Origin: Ascaris suum
Taxonomy: Eukaryota; Nematoda; Chromadorea; Rhabditida; Ascarididae
Assembly: GCA_013433145.1 (NCBI GenBank)
Contig: CM024182.1
Coordinates: 1,523,501 to 1,587,500, forward strand
DNA: 64,000 nucleotides
Reading direction: 5' to 3'
The notes under the pieces: model-generated
Told to the model about the DNA's origin: nothing
Seen by the model: only the letters and a program-made list of their open reading frames with translations
The model's database searches: none
Shown here: piece after piece, positions 12,901 to 26,415 of the stretch
How positions within the stretch are numbered: the stretch's first letter is position 1
How the letters are laid out: every line of letters starts with the position of its first letter
Program-made: the position numbers and the translations under genes

Positions 12901-15900
12901 AGTTTTTCATCCTTGGTTGTTTATGGTTATCGATGTCGTGGTGTTGATATTTGCGACGTTGATCTACCTTGTGCTTCTCTTATCTTATTTTCCCTTATCC
13001 CTTCATTTTTTTGTATTTATAAATATTTCGTGGTTTTTGTCATTCAAATTCATACCTGCGATTCGGAACTGCTTTATTTGCATCGCTTGCAGATTACCGC
13101 ATAGAAAATTTTAGTGGTACTAGCAGAGGTGGTATAATTATATCAGTGATAATTATTATAGTTGTATGAATAATAATGAATAATCTCTGTTGTATTTGTC
13201 CCACAGTAATCAACAAAGTTACTCTAATGTTATGCAGTATTAGAGGGTTTTAAATTTTACCTGCATTTTATGTGACCGGGTATGGTGATACCCAATAGGA
13301 TCCCAACTTCTCGAACATCCTTCAAATACTGATCAACATAGCTAGTTTTAATGTGAAAGGTATCATCCATGGAAGTACGGCGTATTTATGGATATTCTTC
13401 ATGAAATTTGTTACGTTATAAACGTTTCCAAATGCAATTCTTATTTGCAGAATTATATAGTAAAAAGCTTCGTTCTGATGGCGCAACATTAGAATGTATG
13501 TCGAAGGTGCTGAAGAGTTATTCGATAGCACCTGAAGTTATATGGCGAGTTGTTATGAATTGGTGGAAATTGAAACGTAGCTCCGATATTGGTTATTATG
13601 TGGCAGCTGATGATTTTGCTATGGAAAGGTGAGTTGATCAGCGACATAGGTATCACTTCTGTTGTCAAATAGCCTAGGTGCAGATCTTCATCACTTTTAT
13701 GGATTGGCATATAGCATGATGTTTGCTCGCGTGTGCACCCTTTTGGATGAAGGTAGGGGGTTGGGTGGGGGTTGCAGTAGTAAGCGAGTGACCTCCAGCG
13801 GTCCGAATTGCATCGTTTGGATATCTTTTTTGTTTTTAGGGATAAAATATGAGCAGAAATATGGATGAGATTGTTCGAAGATTATTTACCTATAAGAGAT
13901 CATCGTCTTCTTTAATTGTTTGTCCTCTCAATTTCATTCTCTCTGTTGTTGAAAATTGCAAGGTTCTTTTGTCGTTTCTTTGTTTGCGTGTATAGAGTTG
14001 GACCTTTTTGGCGAATTCTTCGCTTCCGCTAAGAGACCTTTGAGGGATTCTTTTAACGATTCATTTTTTGCAATTGAACGTCATTTTGCAATGCAGTTAA
14101 GTTTAGAGCAATAAGTGGACAATAATTCAGTATTGATTATGGGATGCAAGATGGAGCGAAATAAATTTTGCTCCTATTTGAGGTGTTTGCACACCTGTGT
14201 GAAACTTTATTGAACTAGCTGAATAACTGTTATGCTTAATGACCATCAATGAAGTGGACGATTGGATTCATGTCTACTTTATTATTTGAGAATAATTTCG
14301 AGCTGGCATTTATTAGCTGTCGCTAACTGTCTACGATAGCTGGAATTTATTTGACTGTTGCATCGATTATAAGGTTTTCTTAATTCTGTGGATAAAATGT
14401 TGCGATTATCAAATCGACCTGGAAATAGGTCGTAGACTTAAAATTTCCTTGCTTCTTGCAGTATCTTGTTTTGAATTTCTTTTGAAATTAAGCATCATAT
14501 GGATTTAAAAAGAAACTCAATGGGGATCGTTTAAATAAGGTCCTATTAAATTAACTTTTTTTTTAATGTGAAAATTAATAGCAATGAATATTTAAATTTG
14601 CAGTAATTAATTTGCGTGAATTAATAATTATGGAAATGAATATTGAAATTATCATTGAATATGGTTAACAAATATAGGCGAAGAGGAGGCTTGATTAAGG
14701 GAATTGAGATCGGTAGTTGAGGCGAATTTCCGTAGAAATTTTTGGGAAAGCAGAGATTTTTTTTTTTTGATAATATGAATTAAATTGGTGATCAAGTTAC
14801 TTGTTTTTTTTTTTGCTAAGCTAAAAGAAAAGGTCAAGGAATGGAAAGTGGTTTCAACCTCGTCAATTTCGGAAGGGGGGGGGGGGGGGGGACGTTATCA
14901 CCGGATATGGGGTGGAAATCTGTCCCAGTTTCTCCCTTGCCAAACCTCCACAGAGTGGGAATGTATACCTACATGGTCGATATGATAAAGTTTATTTATG
15001 TGAACTTATTTAACGGAATAATAAGAAAGGTGAATGGTTCATTTGGTTCAGATGGTTAAAGGTACAATATGAAGCACTATTCGGGCAAAAGAAACAAGCC
15101 TCACATTACGATGCTGAAATATCTCTTCAGAAGCTATTGGAATTCGTCGATAAACAGGTATTTCCTTTTTTTTTATTTAAAAAGCATTTTTTTAATTTAA
15201 TTCATTTTTCTAAGGATTAAGGATTATTCTAAGGATTGAGCATTGAGTGAAGCTTTGCTATTTTCCTATGTTCCTTCCCACTTATATAATACTTCACAAA
15301 ATTTTTCGTCAATTTAGGAGGGTTTCAAAGGGGCAGTTCTACCTCCGATTTGCTGGAAAATTCTTGGTTTTTGGTGAATATGAGGGAGGGAGAGGGTTGA
15401 GAAGGGAGGCAGACTATATGAAGCAACAATCATTTTTTGCATTAGAGAATTTTCTCGTTAAGTTTTGAATAAGAATAATATATTTACTAAGATCTTTAGT
15501 TTTATTCTTATATTTCGATTTTTAGTCTTGTTGAGTTTAATTTCTCATTATGTAGAGGTCATAAAAGTATAGTTGGTTATAATTTTGTGAGAGAATTATT
15601 AAATTATAGGATGCGGAGAAGGTGCATTTATTTTTGAAATTACATGGATTTCCGGAAGACACGAATTTCGTGCAAATTGTTCCACGTTTACTCGAATTAT
15701 ATCTCGAAAATCAGGATTGGCCATCACTTAAGAGTCTACTACACATGTTGTAAGTAATGTTGTCTTTTTGACTTTATAACGGACGATCAATAATGGACCA
15801 TCACCTGTTGAGGTTCGAATACGGCGATGAGAGGAATGCGAATGATTTCATTTCTTTTTTAATAATTTGGAAGCAGTTAATCTCTCAGTTAGTTTATAAA

Positions 15901-18900
15901 AAGCTCTCATAAAAGAGTGAAAATAATATGAAAATATTGGAAAATTGTAATGTTAAATTAGATTTTTACAGAAATAAATTAAATTTTCAAATGTTTTTCA
16001 TTAAATTTTGTTAATGATCTTAGCATTTGGAATGACGGATTGTATGGATGGAATAGAAGCATCTACAAATTGCCAAAGAAAAGAAAATTCATGAAACTAT
16101 CAAGAAAAGAAAAAATTTTTTTAAAGAGTTACAAAAAGTTTTAGGTGAAAAGGAGTTTTTTTTTTTTTCAGATGCATTCGCCTCTATATGTTGAAGAGAA
16201 AGCAAGATTGATCCCTTAGATGATCGTTATCCTTTATCGTTATCCCTTTTGTATCACTATGTTCATTCGGATAAAAGAACACTAGGAGTTTTTATATGCT
16301 TAGAAATTGGATTCTTATCTTATGTCAATGCAATTAATTTATGAGCAATCTAGAAGAAATTAGAGAGCTTCAGCATAGATTTGCTTGATATTCGCATCGA
16401 AATCTTCTTTGCAATGATCTTCTGAAGTATTAATAACGGTTTAATTTGTTGCAATTTTGTGATTTATATATGAAATTCTCGTTAAAGGTCTTTATCGAAT
16501 CGAAGAGGTGCTTCATTGGAGAATCATCATCTAATGCGAATCTTACAGAGGCATATAGCAGATTATGGCAATATTCCTTCATCAGTTGAATTTGCATATG
16601 AATTACGACGATTATTTCCCGATGGTAGGTTTGTTTGAATATTTGATATGGCTATGGCTTAGCCTTCAAAGAAAAATTTTTCTAATTGCGTAAGTAAATA
16701 TCATGGGGAGTTTTTCTTTTCCTCTGGCAGAGGGATGATACGGCATGAAGCTGTGTATAAGTAAGGAGAGATGCTGTATTATTCTGAGGTATTATTCTAA
16801 AGCTGATGTGATTCATTCTATATTTATAACTATGTAGTAACGTTTAGACTATAGTCTTAGGTATTTGGGCTATTAGCCTATCATATTGGCTGGATAGCTA
16901 TTGATAAGTGATGATCATGTGGTGATATGATGCATAATTGAATCAATTTTCATTGATATTGTTGGTATAAAGTTTTATTTTTATTAATATAAGTAATTTT
17001 TATTGATATTTCAGCAGTGTTTCATAAGGAGAATTTCTATAATTCGGTGATATGTGCACGAAATTTATTCGCAGCATGCTTAGAGGTTGAAGATCTTCAC
17101 GTTGAGAGAGTCGCACAAAGTATGGATTTATTGAGAACATTGATTAAGCTTGATTTATTCGAACTTCAACGAGAGGAGACGATCTCGGATTTTTTTGTTC
17201 GAGTTGTCCTTACTAGGTTAGCTAAAATATTTTCTCTTCTTTTATTTTTCATTTATAATCTTGAGAGAGTGATTTTTGATGATCGTTAATTTTTTTAAAG
17301 GGCTTTCTTGAATTTTAAAATGGATTTTTGCTTTAATTGATGCAAGTTATATCGGAATATAATTTGTAATATGCGGGAATATACGGGAATATATAGGAAT
17401 ACAAATTATATGGGAATATAATATCTGCGGGCAAGTTTGAATGTAATATATGTAAATGTGATAGTAAAACATGGATGAATCTTATTGAATTTTGTTTCTC
17501 TCAGTTGAGAAATAAAGCTTCTAAGAGAATCCGGGGAAGCATTCGATGAAAGGCGATTTTATTCGATGAGAGGTCATGGTGCTTTTATGGAGATAATAGT
17601 GATAACAGTAAATGAGAATGAATATATTTTATGGAAATCTAAAGAAAAGCACATAGTGTGATCCCATGTAGAATTCTTTTCAAACGTTTTGATGCTTGAA
17701 TATTAGAGTATTGCTGAGGAGTTAAAGTATGCATCTAGATATTAAGGAATTCATATAATTGTTCGCTTAGAAATTTTCTTCTTATTGAGGATGGAGAAAA
17801 TTTGCAAATATTTGAAAGATTATTTTATTTTTTTTTAAAGGATGAATTGGAATGAGGCATTAAATACATGGATGAAATTTCAATCGTCACTCGATTGTTC
17901 AAATGCAATGGTTCGATTATTGAAATATGCTTATCGAGGCAAAAATCATATTGGAATCCAATTTGGTAAGGACTGATTATTATGTTTTTAAAGGGTTTTT
18001 CAAAGTGCGTTTCATCTTGTTTACTTTTTTCTTTAAATATTAGTATATTTGTTTGTTGAATTAATTACAATTGTTAAGGCCAACTAACTATTAAATTTAA
18101 TTCGGAATTATTGCGAGAGGTGATTACAATTCAGTGTCATCGAAATTAGGGTATAATTGACTGTAGATTATATTTTTATTCGTTTTAAATCTAAGCACTT
18201 AATAACGTTTCTATCAGTCATTACGAATTAAGGTAGTTTGCTGAAAGCAGCTACTAAAAATAATTTCTCCTTAATTTTAGGTTATATGTTCGTTAGTTCC
18301 ATAGATGAATTCCTTTTATATAGTTTTATTACCGATAGTTTCGCTGAGATTTCCCATCAATCTATGTTTTTTTAACACGATATTTAACGATGCTGTTTAA
18401 TTTTGAAGTTGAATGCGTAGTTACATGATTAAATTAAAGCAGTTTTGAACTTTTTTTTAGTATTGCGGAAAAACTTTTTGCGGCTTGGACCCCAATGAAG
18501 CACTACAATAGGGAGCAGTCATATTTTTCAAGTTGCTGGTTATTTCCGCTCGTTTATTATTAAATCATGCGTCAAATCGTTATTTTTATCGAAATCTCCT
18601 CATTATTTCACATAAAATGAAGATGAATTTATTAAAATGAGGGAATTTAACGGCTATTTTTTATTGCAGTATTACATAAAGCGAAAACATTTATGTTGGA
18701 ATCGAGAGTGAATGCAATACACGCGGCCACGTTGGTCTCATTGCGTATGCTTGAAGATGCTGAACAACTTTTTAAGGTTTATTTTGCATTAATTATTTAT
18801 CATTTTTTAATGAGAGATAAAAATATTTTTTGCTCTTTTTTATGCTCTTCTTTAGTTTTCCTTATTAATATAATTGACTTTTATGGTCGTTATGAGTGAA

Positions 18901-18974
18901 AATTATGTGGGAATTGATCTAGTTTGTTTTTATTAGGTGATAGACCTATAATGAATATAGAGAAAGAGAGAAAG

Positions 18975-19045
<71 letters not shown>

Positions 19046-21736
19046 TTTACTTTTTTTAAAGATGGAAGGAAGGTTGGTTTTATGCAAATTTCTTTCTTTA
19101 AAGTATAGAATACATTTAAACACGGATTTGGTAAAAGTTATGCTATTGTAGTTGTATTGTTTTTATTAAGAACTATGTTATGATTTATTATTTTATGCCC
19201 GAAGGTGTTGAAAAGATAATGCGTGATATTTTGTTAAGTGTTCAATTGTTTGAAGTGGATGATTATTCTGTTGCAGGAAGGTTTGCCATCGTTTGAGGCA
19301 ACATGTGCATTTCGTCTTATTAATGCACTCAATTTTCGTAAGGTATGTTCGATCGCTATGAGATTTTCCTATGGAATTTTATTTCTTTTTTTAATAATCT
19401 TGCAATTACCTTGTATAGATGAATGGCTATTCTACTTAGGTGATAGCCGAATTTTGTTTGATGAGAGGAAGATCTAAAGTTTATCGAAATGTTCTAAAGC
19501 AATCAACTTGAAAATAACATACGATTGGCAAAAAATTATCGAAGTAATCTCTTTTTTTTTGGATTTTGTTGGGTGAAAAAAAAATTTGTACTGTTTTTCT
19601 CCTTTAACTCAATTCTACTAGAGAAAAAGTTTCGTTTATTTTGGATTCGATATGATGCTGAAGGTGGAAATCATAATTGATAAGGATGTGGTAGATGCTA
19701 ATTAATTTTATAACATTTTTCAAAGTTTGATATTCATTTGATTCTTTGATTATTTTTAGCCGGATGGTGAATTCAATATAAACTTTTCAAGGATGTGTCT
19801 AAAATATACGGATTTGGCGAATAGCGATTCGAATTGTCAAGCATTTCATTCGGAATGGTTGAAAACATGTGGTATACACAATCGCTTTGTTCTATATTTG
19901 ATCTATTCTTGCATGAGAAGAAGATATTAACACCTTTTTTCATCTTCTTATCTATGTGAATTTCTATGGTGATAGGGTTATGATGGAAAAACGCGTAGAA
20001 ACTTACTTGCCATTTGCATCGGAGATGAGAATTACCCCTCATTTACTGATATGATTTGGTAGGCTGGAGGTATTTTTGAAAAAAAAAATCCCCCCTTTAG
20101 TGGATCTAAATTCAAGGCCTCAACTATAGTAATAGTAAAACTTGGGGAACTCATAAAAAGAGAAGAAGGAACATTGCGCTTATTTTTGCAATCGAGGCAC
20201 ACGATTTAGCATTTGCCTTGCAAGCTTCATTGGAACGGGTATAGTTTTGAGGCGTTGGAAAATACATCTTCTTGCAAATCAAAAACAAAAAAAACTAATA
20301 TCTGCCACTGATTAGAAAAGAAAATTTTGAATGGGAAAGTGGAGGTTATGGATGATTTTGAGGCACAATGCATTGGGAAAGCAATTCTGCCGAGTGAATG
20401 CTAAGAATTTTAGAGATCACGAGCAAATATTTTTATTAATTTTTCGAGAAAAAAAAAGTGCAATTTCAAAGAGATTTTTAAATTTTATTTATGAGCATTA
20501 AGTATCTTGGAGAATTATTTTCCTCTTTAGAGTCGCAAAGGCTTGGTGAAGTAGCGCTGCAATTGTATGCATTATTTAAACAATATGGGCAATCACTCAA
20601 TCTCGAACAATTGCAACGCGTTCAAATATTGGTTGATCAATATGATACCTTTTCCAGGTTCTCTCTCATCTTGTCTTTTTTACTTCTAGTCTTTGGGATT
20701 TCAACGATGTTTACCGGCTAATTGATTCCGGAAATTAATTGAAATGAAGCGAATTTATTCCGGAAATCAAATTCTAGTCGTCCTATGTAACCTGATACCG
20801 TGATTCTACTGGAATTCTTGAGGGAAGATCTTTTTGAATTTTTGAAAAGCACATTGATTCGCCGATATTGAAAGAGGCCAACAAATTATTATGAATCGTC
20901 CGATTTTGCCAAAAATTTGAGCTTTTCTAAGGTGACTGGAGATGGAGATGGCGAACCTGAAAGAATTATTTCTTGTCTCAAGAAAAAATTGGTATCAAAA
21001 AGTGAGAAATCGCCATCTTGTGGAGAAACAAAAACGACTTTCTTAATACCTTATAACTAGAAATCGGTGTCCGGATAAGACCACAAAAAATCAGCTGATA
21101 CTTAAACCTTTTGCCTCATCCGATAGGAATTCTTTTTTCAAAAAAACGAAAAAAATTCAGAGAGAAATATTTTCGTATGTGAGAGAAAATTCTATCGTGA
21201 AAAATTGCATAAGTTGGAGTGTTTTCACGAGGATCGAAGAAATTTTTTTCCGGTTGTGGAGAATTTTCCGTGCTAGTTTGTCTTAAACTTCCGGAACTAA
21301 GAATCCGGATCGTTAGGATTTTATTAGAAGTTAAGAGACTTTTTTTTTTCGAGGAAATTCAAAATATTTTATGCGTTAACACATAATAGTTTAATAGTAC
21401 AATTGACCAAAATGAACGTTTGGAAGAGGAATTGAACATAAATCTTGCGCACATTGTTCATTCCTTCGATATTATTTATTACCTGTAATTTCGTCGAAGT
21501 CGAACCTTGTCTCATCTGAGAGTGATTGCTTAAGAGGAGTTTATTTCAGGAAATGGATATACCTGCCAGATGGTTTATTAAACGTGGAGAAGACGGAGCA
21601 GTTCAAAGAGTTCGAGAGGCAAAAGATTGAATTAGACAAGGATGTTGAACAGTCTCAAAAGAGGCAGTTGATTGTTGTACAGGACGAAAAAGCAAAGGAA
21701 ATGACGGGAGCAACAATGACGCAAAGAGGATTATGA
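3931..21736 (+). CDS. LRPPRC: LRPPRC-like mitochondrial PPR protein (about 25 exons)
   Basis: Family role: with SLIRP, LRPPRC binds and stabilises mitochondrial mRNAs. The first ~35 residues (MTPARNKLLHLRLAAS...) are basic, Ser/Ala/Leu-rich and acid-free, like a mitochondrial presequence. Exons 2-6 align by eye with the start of vertebrate LRPPRC, for example NGEIFLRDVLSRI, NRLWNAILEN, DINSFNCRLSAFIENEYEF and GNINAIKAMIYEMG (helix-turn-helix PPR units). Phase-consistent exons: 3931-4110, 4591-4714, 5764-5907, 6378-6561, 7608-7725, 8110-8208, 8389-8406, 8483-8590, 9091-9298, 9725-9840, 9924-10077, 11047-11158, 11673-11819, 12249-12367, 13451-13628, 15052-15157, 15610-15749, 16488-16624, 17015-17216, 17841-17965, 18670-18776, 19277-19342, 19760-19871, 20531-20657, 21550-21736. 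Total 3318 nt, 1105 aa, shorter than the ~1394 aa human protein. Least certain are the exons at 8389, 8483 and 9091 and the weak acceptor at 9924. The charged C-terminus ends TMTQRGL-stop. Identity rests on the N-terminal third; the rest is divergent. Confidence 0.88.
7221..7245. repeat. (GTT)n trinucleotide repeat
   Basis: Eight GTT units in an intron of the LRPPRC-like gene. The poly-Thr open frame on the minus strand is an artefact. Confidence 0.95.
14875..14891 (+). repeat. 17-nt G homopolymer in an intron
   Basis: G17 on the sense strand of the LRPPRC-like gene, between exons 13451-13628 and 15052-15157. Confidence 0.95.
18977..19042. repeat. (TA)n microsatellite in an LRPPRC-like intron
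   Basis: About 33 TA units, between exons 18670-18776 and 19277-19342 of the LRPPRC-like gene. Confidence 0.98.
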
Positions 21737-21780
21737 GAGGATGCATTTATTTTATATGGTATTTAATGATGGTCCCAGTA

Positions 21781-21786
21781 AATAAA
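21781..21786 (+). promoter_or_regulatory. Polyadenylation signal AATAAA of the LRPPRC-like gene
   Basis: A canonical AATAAA lies 45 nt after the TGA at 21734-21736, at the distance expected of a short nematode 3' UTR. This supports 21550-21736 as the terminal exon. Confidence 0.6.
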
Positions 21787-21831
21787 GATTAGGTGTTCAC
21801 TGGAGAGGGAGGATGAGGCAAGTTGGAGGGT

Positions 21832-21847
21832 GGGGGGGGGGGGGGGG
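21832..21847 (+). repeat. 16-nt G homopolymer
   Basis: G16 about 95 nt after the stop codon of the LRPPRC-like gene and just past its AATAAA. It could act as a transcriptional pause site; that is inference. Confidence 0.95.
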
Positions 21848-22093
21848 AGGACCTCATTCAAACGATGCGCAGGTATATTCCCGTCATCTGAAAGATGAGA
21901 TACTAAAATATGAACAAAAATTTGACTGGGATTATAAGAAGGTAAAGGAAGTATAACTCATTTATTTCTACGTTGTTTTCTGCTGTAATTTTTTTTTTCT
22001 TTTGAGACTTATAAACTTTATAATGTAATTGCCTACTTTATTCCAATGGGTGGATTTTCGTTTTATTTTGGAAACCTTTTACAGAAATCATTG

Positions 22094-22096
<3 letters not shown>

Positions 22097-22183
<87 letters not shown>
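22097..22183. repeat. (TA)n microsatellite with one phase slip
   Basis: About 43 AT units broken by a single TTA near 22157, downstream of the LRPPRC-like gene. Confidence 0.97.
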
Positions 22184-23770
22184 TTCCAGCTGAAAAGTAT
22201 ATTAGGTCAGCATTCGATAGACATAGATTTAATTTTGGATAATTGGAAGATTTTCTAGTAGCATATTAGTTGATGGGCGACATGTTCACTTATTTGAGTG
22301 GTAAAAAGGGGGCAGGTCATACTTCTTTCTTTTTTTCACATTGCTGGAAGTTTCTTTACCGTCATTTTTTTGATATAATGTTGTTTCCGTTTGCCTTTTT
22401 TTTTCATTGATAAGATTTTATAATAAAATATCGTTTGCCCTTCTATATTTGAATATTTGCTCATTTTACGCTCCAGACTGTATGTCTCTAATAGTTGTGC
22501 ATTTTGGAAGAAACGGCAAATGCGATGATCATAAAGTATAAGACCCGAAGTAAGGTTGTTTTAGAGTTGTTTTTTTGTGTTTCTTATATTTCGCTTTGTT
22601 TGTCGAGAAAAACAAAGTAAACCGCAAAATGATGATAAATGAAATTATATTGTTTACCGTGACGTTTGATTTGTTTTCATATTCATTCTGTGATTTGTTG
22701 TTTTTTTTGATATTTTCGTCATTTTCATCTTTTAGCTCTTCTCTCTCTCCCTTTGTCTCTCTTTCTCTTTGTCCATCCCCCTCCCCCCCAACCCCCCTCC
22801 CCTCCCTACCTGTTTGCTTATAAAACACTTCTATTATAATCTAATCTCATAAATGAAATTAATTTCTAAAGAAATTGATGAATTGATATCATCGTTGAAG
22901 TATTTCTTTGTATCGATTTAATGTTTATTATAGATATGAGGATTGATTATTATATGGATAGAATTTAACATATGGAAGAAATATTTTGCAACTTGCAACT
23001 TTTTTTTTGCATTCGTAATAATGATTCAAAATTATAAAAAAAAAAAGAAAAAAAACGAGTCAATTCATTGTAATTTTGTGGATGCTGATGGATACTCAAT
23101 AATATTTCAGCGAAAATTTCCACTTTGATCAAAATTGCACAAAATTTTCATAGATTTTTTTTTTCGTGGAAAATTGATTGAGTGCATTTATTGAAACGTT
23201 CTTCTTCTTTTTTTTTTCAAATAGGATATGGCAATTATTTATATGGAGAATCATTTAGAATTTTTTTGTTGATGTGGGTGGTCTTCTCTTTTTTTTTTTT
23301 TTTTGAATACAAAATTCTAAATTGTAATATTGAAATGAATCATGTTTAATTATGCATTAAGAAAAATAGTCGTGACGTTTATCATTCTAAAATTTGCATT
23401 GATAAAGGGAATTTCATCGTTGATGTATTTTATAGTTGTTTTTTTTTTTGGAGGGAGGGGGGGGGGGGGGAATATTGATGAAGCTATATCTTCTTTTAAA
23501 AAATGCTTATGATCTTTTTATTGAATTTTGAAAGAATTTGGAGAGAAATTGAACGCTTACGAATAATTTTCAGTAATGACTACCAAAGGGCTATTTATAA
23601 TTGGAAATAATCCTCATCGATGTGATTTTGCATCCGCAAATATTGCACATTCGCAATCGCTAAACTTTGGGCTAATAGCTTATATAAACAACTATCGGGT
23701 TTGTTGTTGAAATATTGTGATCAGTTCGACTTTTAATGTTTGATGACCAATCAACGAGTTTTGCATAAAC

Positions 23771-23824
23771 GGAGACGAACCCGAGATATTTGGCGTACCG
23801 CACCAACGTCTTACCGCTGAGCCA
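23771..23824 (-). other. tRNA-like Pol III box pair (A box and B box)
   Basis: On the minus strand TGGCTCAGCGGT (23824-23813) fits the A-box consensus TRGCNNAGYGG and GGTTCGTCTCC (23781-23771) differs from the B-box consensus at one base, with about 31 nt between. A weak anticodon-type stem, TTGGT with GCCAA, lies between. The 7-nt flanks do not pair as an acceptor stem, so this is more likely a tRNA-derived SINE head or decayed tRNA than a working tRNA gene. Confidence 0.4.
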
Positions 23825-25443
23825 CTTTTGTTGATCGTTTTCAACGTCGATATTAAAAGTAAAGCTTTAATTTATAGATTATTGTTATTAATAAGAAACT
23901 TTATTCCATTAATCGAATGTGCGGAAATTTCAGCATAATGCGGAATAGTTCCCTCTTCGTTGCAATGGTATCAATATGATTCAAATTATTAATCATAACA
24001 TCACCTATAGTTCCAATTTTTATTTTTAATTAATATTCGACGTTATTTTTTGCATAAATGATTTTCATATCTCAATAAAAATTTCGTTTTGAAATAGAAA
24101 TATTCTTTTCAATCTTTTTTTTTTTTTTTTTTTCGTCAATAATTCATAGAAATTATGGCGATATTTTTTCAATATATTATAAGAAATAAATTTATATGAG
24201 AAATTTTCAAATGAGAAGAGAATTACATGCAATGATTAGAGATTTTTCTCGTTTTTTTTTTTGCAATAAAAATTTTTCGAAGTTTGCAAAAATTTTTGCA
24301 AATGCAAAAATTTTTGCAATAAAATTACGATTATTAAAAATATAGCATTTTTAGAAGAAATGATTTTTTAAAATATTCATTAATAAACTCAAAGATTTTC
24401 GTTTAGATAAATTTCGACAAAAAAAAAATCTTTAAATTCGAAAGATAATAGATGAAAATTGCCATAAAAGTTAAAATCTTTCCAGCTAAATGACCAAATG
24501 TATGAGTTTGTAGAACTTCACCTTTATGGCCTATGACGTTATGCAGGTCTTTTACCTGTAATTATATCGTGTTATTGTGGTCTACAGTTATGCTTATATC
24601 TTCGTCGATCCTTTGAAACGGTGGAATTATATTTTTCGACGGTATTGCTTCACCTGTTCTGTCTTATTTGAATTGCGCAGGTATTGTGATTTACTAATAA
24701 AGGTGCTACTCAAGATCATACTTGACATATAGGCAGGTAACGTTCGGCTAATGAATTAAGCAATAGTGATCATGAATTGCACTTGTTTCGATTTAATTTG
24801 AAGTTAGGTTATAAATGCTTAGCGCTTTCACCCCCTCTATCACAAATCAACGAATCTTAAGGTGAGCTAATAGGTGAAACCGTGCTAGGAGATCAAAAAA
24901 TCCCCAATTTTTGCATCGCAAAATTCGAATTGCAGAGGGTATTGAGAAGCTAAAAGCAAGTTGCTTTACCTAAACTCCTTAAAGCATGAAGAGCTTCATA
25001 CTCTCGAAACTCCGGAAAAAAAGTTTCCTGAATGTTTCTGATTAAGAAAACCGGAATGCTCTTAGCCCAACTTACACGTTCAATTGCCCCTCACATCCTT
25101 TGAAAAAATGTTCTTTGATCCGGAATAGCTTCGCCAATCTTCGATAGAAGCTGTAGTATGCATAAATGCTAACAATAATAAAAACATTCATTTACATAAA
25201 ACAAAGAATTATGAGAAAATGTACAAAAATATTTGAGAAAATTTTCAATACTAACGAAAAAAAAAAAAAACTAACGAAAATAAAAAAATCAAATAGCAAA
25301 TATTTATTATTGCGCTGTAATTTATCAATATTTTTGAACGATTCCCACAACGATTTTTAGCCGTGAATATTCCAACAAGCCGTCGTGTTGCAACTTGAAC
25401 TCAAGATAGTAGTAGTTACTCAGTATGGCATTTGTTGTGATGG

Positions 25444-25934
25444 ATGAACGGTTGGATTAGGCTAACGAGTTTGACGATTTATGGTGTCGAGACGTTTATG
25501 TGTTTGTATGAGAATTTTGTTAAGTTCTTCTATAAATTCAACTTGGGCGATTTTCAACTTGCAGTTGCAATTGAAGGCTATCGACTATCGAATCGATGTT
25601 CGTTTGTTCGATGCCTACTTTCATCTTGCTTTAATTCCTCTCATCGAATTCGTTAATGTATGACGCGTCATGCAAATAATTAGATCAGATTTGTTCTTTT
25701 TTTTTTTTTTTAGTTCACTTGTAGACTGTTTAAGAAATGTGATGACATCGCAATATTGGATGCATTATTGTTTGCTAGCTTCAACTCGATGACGGTTTAA
25801 TTTCGAGTATGTTGTTTGTTTTTCTTTTTGATTAGTCTCCATTGATTTCGGGAAGAGTTCCAGACAATTTTCTCGGATGCAGAATGGGAAAACGCATCCG
25901 AGCATTTGGCACGATATGCGTTTTTGCTGTTTAA
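25444..25934 (+). CDS. Compact hypothetical gene with very short introns
   Basis: No family recognised. Four open segments join in phase 0 through small introns: 25444-25518 (MNGWIRLTSLTIYGVETF...), 25565-25657 (LQLKAIDYRIDVRLFDAYFH...), 25714-25794 (FTCRLFKKCDDIAILDALLF...) and 25836-25934 (SPLISGRVPDNFLG...). Introns of 46, 56 and 41 nt have acceptors ACTTGCAG, a T-run plus TAG, and TTGATTAG, with donors GTTAAG, GTATGA and GTTTAA. The product would be about 115 aa, with aromatic and hydrophobic stretches but no clear signal peptide or motif. A rival last exon in another frame (start near 25856, stop 25936-25938, EFQTIFSDAEWENASEHLA) reads equally well but needs a poor acceptor. An ATTAAA overlaps the end. 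All splice sites are inferred; the reading quality and phase agreement are the support. Confidence 0.4.
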
Positions 25935-26415
25935 TTAAATTTGAAAAAAAAAAAACAACTGATAATGTTTTCATATATTAGCCTAATCGGCTGACCATGT
26001 AATTCCTCTGCAAAAAATAATTTGTTTATTGTTGTTGTTGTTTTTTTTTTAATACCAAGTGGAAAGACTCGCACATACATATGGACCTAGAGATACATAT
26101 CGAATAGACATGAGCTCATCAAATGCAAAATACCGAAAACGCAAAAAAAAACAACGCGAATTTTATTTTATGGTTTATAGAAGTGGATACGGGTGATTGA
26201 ATTAAAATATGCATGCATAATTTCAATTATTTTTTTTTTAGTTGATCTAATTCTAATTTAATATTATTTCTAATTAAATATTGTGGCAACCGTTGTGAGC
26301 ACATTTCCTCACTTGCTTAGATTTCAATCTTGTAAAGTCAATTGGTTTTATGTGGAAGTATATTTCCAGGGATTTTTTTATTGCTCGTAGAGGCAAGCTG
26401 AAGTGATGCACGCAT

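Larger units (their letters stand above)
21850..25440. other. AT-rich spacer
   Basis: Contains the (TA)n array at 22097, a pyrimidine-rich patch at 22740-22810, G runs, poly-T tracts and the tRNA-like box pair at 23771-23824. No coding exon with credible splice sites seen. Confidence 0.5.

Noticed and set aside
22529..22828. 99-codon minus ORF rich in Glu, Lys and Arg
   Set aside because: Caused by a pyrimidine-rich low-complexity tract; no splice or family support.
23765..23835. A functional tRNA gene
   Set aside because: Acceptor-stem flanks do not pair, the T stem is imperfect and the base before the anticodon is not T.
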